Positions 6,337 to 11,628 of a DNA stretch of 11,628 bases are shown here, in pieces; positions within the stretch are counted from its first letter, which is position 1, and the number at the start of each line of letters is the position of its first letter. The notes beneath the pieces were generated by a model that searched no databases, was not told the DNA's origin, and was given only the letters and a program-made list of their open reading frames with translations. The translations under genes and the position numbers were made by a program. This stretch comes from Avichristensenella sp031549105 (lineage in GTDB: Bacteria; Bacillota; Clostridia; Christensenellales; Aristaeellaceae), in contig JAVBQK010000107.1 of assembly GCA_031549105.1 (NCBI GenBank), forward strand, positions 1 through 11,628, in the 5' to 3' direction.

Positions 6337-8079
6337 TTATCGGATAATGATGTCCCCGTCCCGGAATTTCGGCGGGATGACAGGAATCTGAAGATAGGAC
6401 GCATGCTCCCCGCCCGTGTAGATCACATGATTCCCCCGGTTGTCGGTGTCCCAGAACAGCGGCTCAAACCAGTCCTCGCGGATGTATCTTCCGGCAATCT
6501 GAACCCGAATCTGCTGCCCTTTGTGCCAGAACCTGCTGTGAGGCACAATCTCGATGTCCACCGGCACGATCTGGCCCGGCTCCAGCTTCTCATCTGTGGT
6601 GTGCGCCTGCACCGGGTTGTAATCGGTGGACAGCTTCTCATCCAGCTTTCGCCTGGACACCCGCATCTTGCCCCACGCGCCCGGATGGGGCTCGCCAAAC
6701 AGTGTGACCGGCAGAAAATCTCCGCCCGTGCTGAGCTTCTGCACGTTGATGAACAGATCCATATCGTCGTAGCTTTCGGCGGCCACATACAGCCTCAGCT
6801 TCATGTACCCGGTCAGTTCGGTGTCCTCACTGAAACGATAATCAAACGTCGCCTGCCCCTCTGCGCTGTCGTAGCTGACGCTGGCAGACTCAGCCACCGG
6901 CTGCGCGCTCATGGACGCATCGCGGGCGTCCAGGTACAGCTTCTGATACTGTGTGCGCTTCAGCGGAAAGGCCTCCTCCGGGCGGTTGGTCTGGTGGTTG
7001 AACTCGCCCACGTCCTGCACCTCGAGCCGCACCCTCGGCGTCAGTTCCCAGCCGTTGCGCTCCAGCTTCAGATATCGGGCGTAGAACCGCTCCAGATCCT
7101 CCAGGTTTTGATTGCTGTACGCGTCCGGCCATTCGAAATCGCGGTGCGCCCTGAGCCACTTTTTCGCCGAGCGGATCTTTCTGAACCCGTTGATCGAACC
7201 CCGCAGGTGAAAATGGTTCCAGCAGGCGGTGACATACACTGGGATCTTAATGTTGCTCCAGACCGGATCCTTGTCTTTCCAGTACGCGCAGTCGATGAAC
7301 GGATATTTCTCCACGTTGTCAGGCGTGCTATCCATGTAGTTTGGACCAATCGCCTCCCGCATCACAAAGCGCACAAAGGAATGCGCCGGAATGCCGCCTT
7401 CACACAGTGATTCCCTGTACAAATCACTGGTTCCTTCCCACGGCGCGATGCAGGTCAAGTGGGGTGGATTCTGCGAAGCGATTCGCCACTGCGTCATGGC
7501 GACGCAACTGTTTCCACCGAGCGCGCAGCGCCCGTTGCACCAGGGCTGTCCCGCCGCCCACTCGATAAAATCATACCCGTCCTTGCCGTCCTGGGTGCCA
7601 AACTGAATGAAGTCGCCTTCCGAATGTCCGATTCCGCGCGGATCGACATTGGCCACGGCATAGCCCCGCCTGCACCAATACCCGGGATCCGGGCTCTCGA
7701 ATTTCGACATATTCGAAACCGTCTGTGGCGGAACGCCCATGATCTGCCAATCGCTCTGTCCATCGAACGGGCGCTTTCCATAAAAGCTCCAGGAGATGAT
7801 GAGCGGGTATCTGCCCTCCTGAACCGGTTTGTAGATGTCCGCATAGATGGTGATGCCATCCCTCATCTTGACGGGCACGTCCTGCGTGCACTCGATGCCC
7901 TCCTCCGCGATGTAGGTGCGCTGATGCAAGGGCGAAAGAAAACGGGCGTGCTCCTTCTCATCCGGTGTCATGGCGTCCAGTTCCTCTTGGGTGCTGGGAC
8001 GCATCATTTTGGTCATATAGACCTCAACTTGTTCCCCACCCATCTCCACAATCCTCGTCACGCGCTCAATCTGTTTCAC
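6337..8079 (-). CDS. CocE/NonD-family alpha/beta hydrolase (X-Pro dipeptidyl-peptidase S15/acyl esterase type)
   Basis: The 580-aa cytoplasmic protein has no signal peptide and shows the CocE layout. An N-terminal extension (~1-60) precedes an alpha/beta-hydrolase domain (~65-320) with 'DGITIYADIYKP' (74-85), 'VANVDPRGIGHSEG' (142-155) and a nucleophile elbow 'LGGNSCVA' with S191. A galactose-binding-like/jelly-roll C-terminal domain (~340-575) has 'DDMDLFINVQKL' and 'PHSRFWHKGQQIRVQIAG'. H312 in 'WLRAHRDFEWPD' is the likely triad histidine. The place of the triad aspartate ('GWYD.F' in CocE) reads 'ACWNHF', with N288. Members hydrolyse esters, amides or proline peptides; the substrate here is unknown. 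The start is GTG 8077-8079, supported by AGGAGGT five nucleotides upstream. It follows the NuoF-like gene by 44 bp and precedes the carrier protein by 18 bp, suggesting it releases or transfers an acyl group for the genes downstream. Confidence 0.9.
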   Translation of the reverse strand: MKQIERVTRIVEMGGEQVEVYMTKMMRPSTQEELDAMTPDEKEHARFLSPLHQRTYIAEEGIECTQDVPVKMRDGITIYADIYKPVQEGRYPLIISWSFYGKRPFDGQSDWQIMGVPPQTVSNMSKFESPDPGYWCRRGYAVANVDPRGIGHSEGDFIQFGTQDGKDGYDFIEWAAGQPWCNGRCALGGNSCVAMTQWRIASQNPPHLTCIAPWEGTSDLYRESLCEGGIPAHSFVRFVMREAIGPNYMDSTPDNVEKYPFIDCAYWKDKDPVWSNIKIPVYVTACWNHFHLRGSINGFRKIRSAKKWLRAHRDFEWPDAYSNQNLEDLERFYARYLKLERNGWELTPRVRLEVQDVGEFNHQTNRPEEAFPLKRTQYQKLYLDARDASMSAQPVAESASVSYDSAEGQATFDYRFSEDTELTGYMKLRLYVAAESYDDMDLFINVQKLSTGGDFLPVTLFGEPHPGAWGKMRVSRRKLDEKLSTDYNPVQAHTTDEKLEPGQIVPVDIEIVPHSRFWHKGQQIRVQIAGRYIREDWFEPLFWDTDNRGNHVIYTGGEHASYLQIPVIPPKFRDGDIIIR

Positions 8080-8084
8080 TTTCT

Positions 8085-8091
8085 ACCTCCT
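8085..8091 (-). promoter_or_regulatory. Ribosome binding site that selects the GTG start of the hydrolase gene
   Basis: AGGAGGT on the minus strand lies five nucleotides before GTG (8077-8079). The next in-frame ATG is 12 codons inside the gene, so this site decides the start. The 44-bp gap upstream of the hydrolase shows no terminator hairpin, so read-through from the redox genes is expected. Confidence 0.75.
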
Positions 8092-8123
8092 GCTCCGATA
8101 AAACGGAAAAATGAATAATGATG

Positions 8124-9278
8124 CTACGGCCTGAACATCCCCGCCCGGATCATCCGATCGGGCAGTTTTGGCATTCGTGAATCCGTTTTCACGATGGCCC
8201 GCTCCGGGCAAGATTCGATGCATATCCCGCATTTCGTGCAATCAAGGTCATACAGCAGATGAATGCAGCCCGGTTTGCCATCAATGCAGTCCACAGGGCA
8301 GCTGCCAACGCAAGCCCCGCAGCCCGTGCAGGTCTTGGGATCAATGTACACCGCCTCACTGGATATGCAAATGCCGCCGGGGCACTTGCGCTTCTTGATG
8401 TGGGTCAGGAATTCATCTTCTCCTGCTTCCATTGCGTGCAACCAGCTTTCGGCCGCGGCCGCGCCCAATGTGCAGACCGCGCTGATTCGCATCGCATCCG
8501 CAATCTCCCGCATCAGCGGAAGGTACGCGGGTCGCCCCTTGCCCATCGCGATGTCCCCTGCCATGGTGTGCAACTGAATCAGACCCTCGCGGCAGAACAC
8601 GCATTTTCCACAGGATTGCTTGCGGTAGCCAAGCAGCCGCTCGACCATTTCGTGTACGATGCACTGACCGCCCGCGATCGTCCGAATGATGCCGCTGCGC
8701 AGCCCAAAAGACTCAATCGGCCTCTCGAGCGCGGAACTGTCATACAGCACCCCATCGATCTCCAGGTAATCGAAAGACTCGGCTGAATCGCCCAAAATAT
8801 CGCTCACCAATGATCCATATTGTATCTTCCGCAGCGCTCCGTCATTGACTGAAACATAGGTAAACCCAAAATCTTCGCCCGTCAGCATGCATGCGATTCG
8901 AACCGCATCGGGCAGACTGCAAAAACAACTGTTCTTGTGTGCCCTTCTGTCAATAAAGGCGCGTTCGACCCGGATACCCGCAGCTTCACAGGCCTTTACG
9001 AATCCTTCATCGCCAACATGTCGCATTCGCTCAGACAGTTCCGGCAAATACAGCGTCATCCGCTCCACGCCGGCCGCATATCCAAGTGCCAGAATGCCAC
9101 CGATGAGCTTTTCCGGTTCCATCTCAAGCAGCGCAAGCCAAGCGCCGTCCAAATCGCTGTTGTATAGCCCCGCAATCACTTGCTTGGGATGCCCTGGGAT
9201 CACCGCAAGTTCGGCGGCTGCAATGCGCGCCATCGATTGCTCGCGGCCCAGTTTTTCTGCTGCCAACAATGCGCTCAT
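8124..9278 (-). CDS. NuoF/HydB-like iron-sulfur subunit with C-terminal 2[4Fe-4S] ferredoxin; FMN/NADH loop missing
   Basis: The 384-aa soluble electron-transfer protein has three recognisable parts. Residues ~25-140 resemble the part of NuoF after its flavin loop ('PEKLIGGILALGYAAGVERMTLYLPEL' for 'PH.LIEG..IA.YAIGA...YIY.R.E'). Residues ~150-215 resemble the SLBB-like segment. Residues 222-295 are the NuoF N3-cluster domain with 'SCGKCVFCREG' (C223, C226, C229) and the fourth ligand C269 in 'VCTLG'. The C-terminus is a bacterial-type ferredoxin with C317-C320-C323-C327 and C347-C350-C353-C357. The NuoF motifs 'GRGGAGFPTG', 'ADE.EPGT' and 'GEET', which hold FMN and NADH, are not found, and the protein is shorter than HydB. 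It may relay electrons rather than oxidise NADH. ATG 9276-9278 overlaps the upstream stop (ATGA) and is preceded by AAGGAGGC, so it should be made in fixed ratio with the upstream fusion protein. Confidence 0.9.
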   Translation of the reverse strand: MSALLAAEKLGREQSMARIAAAELAVIPGHPKQVIAGLYNSDLDGAWLALLEMEPEKLIGGILALGYAAGVERMTLYLPELSERMRHVGDEGFVKACEAAGIRVERAFIDRRAHKNSCFCSLPDAVRIACMLTGEDFGFTYVSVNDGALRKIQYGSLVSDILGDSAESFDYLEIDGVLYDSSALERPIESFGLRSGIIRTIAGGQCIVHEMVERLLGYRKQSCGKCVFCREGLIQLHTMAGDIAMGKGRPAYLPLMREIADAMRISAVCTLGAAAAESWLHAMEAGEDEFLTHIKKRKCPGGICISSEAVYIDPKTCTGCGACVGSCPVDCIDGKPGCIHLLYDLDCTKCGICIESCPERAIVKTDSRMPKLPDRMIRAGMFRP

Positions 9279-11374
9279 GATTGTACCGCCTCCTTGCAAT
9301 AGTCAGACCACAATCTCGGCTTATGAATCCGCGTGCGCAGATCACATTGGAGACACCGGCCGCTTTCTTTGCAAATCCTGTCGCCGCATATCCCTAGGTC
9401 TACCAGGCCGAAATTGTCCTTGCGGTCCTCCGCCGTTTCGAGCACCGGGTCAACGCGCTGTTGAGCGCTGAATCCTTCGATACAGCCGATGCGATCCTGT
9501 TTCTCCTGCTCAGGCGCCAATGTTTCTGAGATGTCGCCGTCGCCGCCCAGGAACCGGTCAATTTCTTCCGCCGCCTGCCGCCCGGATGCGATGGCCTGTA
9601 TCACGGATTTCGTTCCATATACGGCATCCCCGGCAGCGAATATGCCCGCTGCGCTGGTCGCCAGCGTCTTTGGATCGGCCACAATACTATTGCCTCGACC
9701 AAGAATCAGCCCGCACGTTTCCGCGATATCGCATCGTTGCCCCACCGCGAAGATAATCGTATCGGCTTCGATGGTCTGTTCAGACATTTCCTCTTTCACG
9801 ATGACGGCCCTTCTGTTCTCATCGAACGAAAAGGATTCCACATTCATCGTCACAAGCCCGCTGACGCGATCATCGCCCAGAATCCGTTCAAAGGTTCGGG
9901 CAGGGTGAACATGGATGCCCTCCTCCTGCGCCTGCCGGATCTCCTCTTCATCGGCCAGCATCACATCCCGCGCCTCAAGGCAGGCCAGATGAACCTCGCC
10001 CGCTCCCAGCCGCTTCGCGGTGCGCGCGCAATCGAAGGCCACATTGCCGCCGCCCAATACCACCACGCGGCGGCCCATGCCGGTCTCCTTGCCCATGGCG
10101 GCACTCTTTAGAAAGTCAATGTTCATTAGCACGCCCGGAAGCGCGTTCCCATTGATGGGCAGCTTGACGCCCTGGTGCGTGCCGATGGTCATCAGCACCG
10201 CATCATACGCCCTCAGCAGGTCTGCCGGATCGTCCACCCTAGTATTGGCCTCGATGATCACGCCCGCGTCCGCGATCACCTTTGCCTCCTCTGCGACCAC
10301 CATCCTGGGCAAACGGTACGATGGGATTCCATACGACATCATGCCGCCGACCGTAGGCATGGCCTCTTTCAATGTCACCTGATGCCCCTGTTTGCGCAAG
10401 TAAAACGCTGCTGTCAACCCAGCAGGGCCACCGCCCACAACGCAGACATGCTTCCCTGTTTCGGGCAGCTGCTTCCCCTTTTTCCGCCACAGGCGTCCGG
10501 TATCGTGCTCCGCCGCATAGCGCTTGATGTTGCGGATGGATATCGCCTCGTTGACCTGCAGCCGCTTGCAGTCCAATTCGCAAGCGTGGTTGCATATATG
10601 ACCAAGCACTTTGGGGAACGGCGCTTTTTCACGGATGACCGCCGCCGCCTCATCGTACTTGCCTTCCTTCACAAACCGAATGTACCTGGGCACATCCGTG
10701 TGCGCGGGGCACGCGTTTCTGCAGGGCACCAGGTTCTCTGACGCCCCTTCCATCTTGTCCCGGATTGTGCCCGTTGGGCAGACCTCCGCGCACGCGCCGC
10801 AAAACCGGCAATCGGCATCCTTGAGCAGCCTGTCATGCAGCGCCCCGATATAGGGCTCCAGCCCCTTTTTCTGATACTGCAGCACGCCAACACCGCGCAG
10901 GTCGTTGCATGCCCGCACGCAGCGGCCGCAAAGCACGCAGCGGTTCATGTCCTGTAGCAGCAACGGGTTCTTATCCTGCACTTCAAAACCCTTGTTTCGA
11001 ATCCTCATCCGGGAATTGTTCGACCCGATGTATTGAATCAGGGACTGGAGTTCACAGTTGCCGTATCTGGGACACGTGGTGCAGTCCTCCGGATGCCCAG
11101 CCAACAGCAATTCCAGCGCCAGGTTCCGAAGCTTTGAGACCCGCTCGCTGTCCGTGTGAATGACCATGCCCTCCCTGGGCATCAGCGTGCAGGATGTCAC
11201 CGCCTCCGGCTCGCCGTCCACCTCGACGACGCACAGCCGACAGGAGCCCAACTCAGGCAGGTCTGGATGGTAGCACAGGTGCGGGACATAAATCCCCGCC
11301 CGGAGCGCACATTCCAGCACATTTTGATCCTCGGAAACCTGAATTCGTTTTCCGTCAATGGTGATCTGAACCAT
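9275..11374 (-). CDS. Fused NuoG/HydA-type Fe-S N-terminus and GltD/NfnB-type FAD-NAD(P)H oxidoreductase
   Basis: The 699-aa protein joins two electron-transfer modules. The N-terminal ~210 residues are NuoG/HydA-like: a plant-type [2Fe-2S] ferredoxin (C34, C45, C48, C62), a His-Cys3 [4Fe-4S] site (H94, C98, C101, C107), and a 2[4Fe-4S] ferredoxin (C146-C149-C152-C156 and C189-C192-C195-C199). The rest is GltD/NfnB-like: a cysteine-rich helical domain (C218, C222, C261, C265, C269), an FAD dinucleotide fold 'VVGGGPAGLTAAFYL' (312-326), an NAD(P)H fold 'VVLGGGNVAFDCARTAKRLGA' (438-458), and the FAD-closing 'GIFAAGDAVYGTKSVIQAIASGRQAA' (577-602). A tail of ~90 residues ends in a cysteine group (C663, C668, C674, C677). 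There is no hydrogenase H-cluster or molybdopterin domain. ATG 11372-11374 has GAGAGGTG upstream. The likely role is a soluble transhydrogenase or electron-confurcating enzyme with the NuoF-like partner, as in Sporomusa-type Nfn (inference). Confidence 0.93.
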   Translation of the reverse strand: MVQITIDGKRIQVSEDQNVLECALRAGIYVPHLCYHPDLPELGSCRLCVVEVDGEPEAVTSCTLMPREGMVIHTDSERVSKLRNLALELLLAGHPEDCTTCPRYGNCELQSLIQYIGSNNSRMRIRNKGFEVQDKNPLLLQDMNRCVLCGRCVRACNDLRGVGVLQYQKKGLEPYIGALHDRLLKDADCRFCGACAEVCPTGTIRDKMEGASENLVPCRNACPAHTDVPRYIRFVKEGKYDEAAAVIREKAPFPKVLGHICNHACELDCKRLQVNEAISIRNIKRYAAEHDTGRLWRKKGKQLPETGKHVCVVGGGPAGLTAAFYLRKQGHQVTLKEAMPTVGGMMSYGIPSYRLPRMVVAEEAKVIADAGVIIEANTRVDDPADLLRAYDAVLMTIGTHQGVKLPINGNALPGVLMNIDFLKSAAMGKETGMGRRVVVLGGGNVAFDCARTAKRLGAGEVHLACLEARDVMLADEEEIRQAQEEGIHVHPARTFERILGDDRVSGLVTMNVESFSFDENRRAVIVKEEMSEQTIEADTIIFAVGQRCDIAETCGLILGRGNSIVADPKTLATSAAGIFAAGDAVYGTKSVIQAIASGRQAAEEIDRFLGGDGDISETLAPEQEKQDRIGCIEGFSAQQRVDPVLETAEDRKDNFGLVDLGICGDRICKESGRCLQCDLRTRIHKPRLWSDYCKEAVQS

Positions 11375-11396
11375 GATGGCCACCTCTCTTCCAATA

Positions 11397-11628
11397 TCAA
11401 TAGGTGGATTCAAAATTGCGATACGGCTCAAGCAGCTTGGGCAGCGTGTCCTTGTTCGCCTCAAGCTTCGGAATGATGACCGCCATCATGTCCTCCAACT
11501 CGTAATAGTGTTCATACAGGCCGACCAATGTGTTTCTGGCGCGCTGCTTTTGCTGCTCGGAAAACGCCACGCGAATCGCACCGTCTTGGATGGAGAGCTC
11601 ACCCAGGATGCCGCAGATGGGGCATTCC
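11397..11628 (-). CDS. C-terminal end of a probable flavodoxin-family NAD(P)H/FMN oxidoreductase; 5' end outside window
   Basis: The minus-strand frame is open at the right edge and ends with TGA at 11397-11399, giving 76 C-terminal residues. This stretch was read by hand. It begins 'ECPICGILGELSIQDGAIRVAFSE', then has a basic segment 'QQKQRARNTL' and a helix 'GLYEHYYELEDMMAVI'. The pattern 'CPICG..G.L...DG.I.V.F...Q..R', followed by a histidine/tyrosine-rich helix, recalls the C-terminal extension of flavodoxin-family/NADPH-dependent FMN reductases of Clostridia. The flavin-binding part would be outside the window, so the assignment is tentative. Alternatively the CPIC pair could be half of a metal site in another protein. 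The stop lies 22 bp before the fusion-protein start on the same strand, so it is very likely in the same operon. Confidence 0.65.
   Translation of the reverse strand, partial: ECPICGILGELSIQDGAIRVAFSEQQKQRARNTLVGLYEHYYELEDMMAVIIPKLEANKDTLPKLLEPYRNFESTY

Noticed and set aside
5893..7410. Long plus-strand open frame of 505 codons opposite Pta, carrier and hydrolase
   Set aside because: It is a GC-rich antisense shadow crossing three well-recognised genes, rich in Arg/His/Pro/Leu, with no domain resemblance.
8080..8123. Possible promoter or terminator between the NuoF-like and hydrolase genes
   Set aside because: The 44 bp contain a strong ribosome binding site but no hairpin with a T-run and no paired -35/-10 boxes that I could see.
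9275..11374. Reading the fusion gene as a [FeFe]-hydrogenase or formate dehydrogenase alpha subunit
   Set aside because: The N-terminal clusters are alike, but the catalytic H-cluster cysteine motifs and molybdopterin domains are absent; the rest is a GltD-type FAD/NAD(P)H fold.

Overview
The window (11,628 bp, GC-rich) looks like chromosome from an anaerobic, fermentative member of the Bacillota (Clostridia). The pointers are strong GGAGG-type ribosome binding sites, long runs of tightly packed co-directional genes, a DUF3502-type sugar-binding protein, an AraC/GH39-like protein, a butyrate kinase, and HydB/NuoF- and NuoG/GltD-like soluble redox subunits. A Christensenellales-like origin is possible but is only an impression. 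No tRNA, rRNA, CRISPR, transposase or phage gene was seen.

Layout: the left edge (1-666, plus strand) holds the C-terminal end of a GH39-type protein, probably the tail of an AraC-GH39 regulator. It converges on a minus-strand solute-binding protein (719-2230) that has a clear intrinsic terminator (673-704). A 170-bp leader (2231-2400) with two small dyads separates that gene from the rest.

From 2401 to the right edge everything is one minus-strand, operon-like array. In transcription order it is: the tail of a putative flavodoxin-family/FMN-reductase protein (11397-11628, partial); a 699-aa fusion of a NuoG/HydA-type iron-sulfur N-terminus to a GltD/NfnB-type FAD oxidoreductase; a NuoF/HydB-like iron-sulfur protein lacking the usual FMN/NADH glycine loop; a CocE/NonD-type hydrolase; a stand-alone acyl-carrier-like protein with KS in place of the usual DS; phosphate acetyltransferase; butyrate kinase; and an FGGY carbohydrate kinase. 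Several junctions overlap or nearly touch (4-bp overlap, 1-bp gap, 11-bp overlap, 10-bp gap), which suggests translational coupling.

How they may work together (inference): the hydrolase could cleave an ester or amide of an imported compound. Pta plus butyrate kinase would turn an acyl thioester into acyl phosphate and then ATP. The two Fe-S/flavin subunits, perhaps with the flavodoxin-like protein, would re-balance NAD(P)H and ferredoxin/flavodoxin pools. The sugar kinase and binding protein suggest that the substrate is carbohydrate-linked. The most unusual parts are the carrier protein embedded between the hydrolase and the acyl-phosphate enzymes, and the redox pair whose only recognisable pyridine-nucleotide site is on the GltD side.
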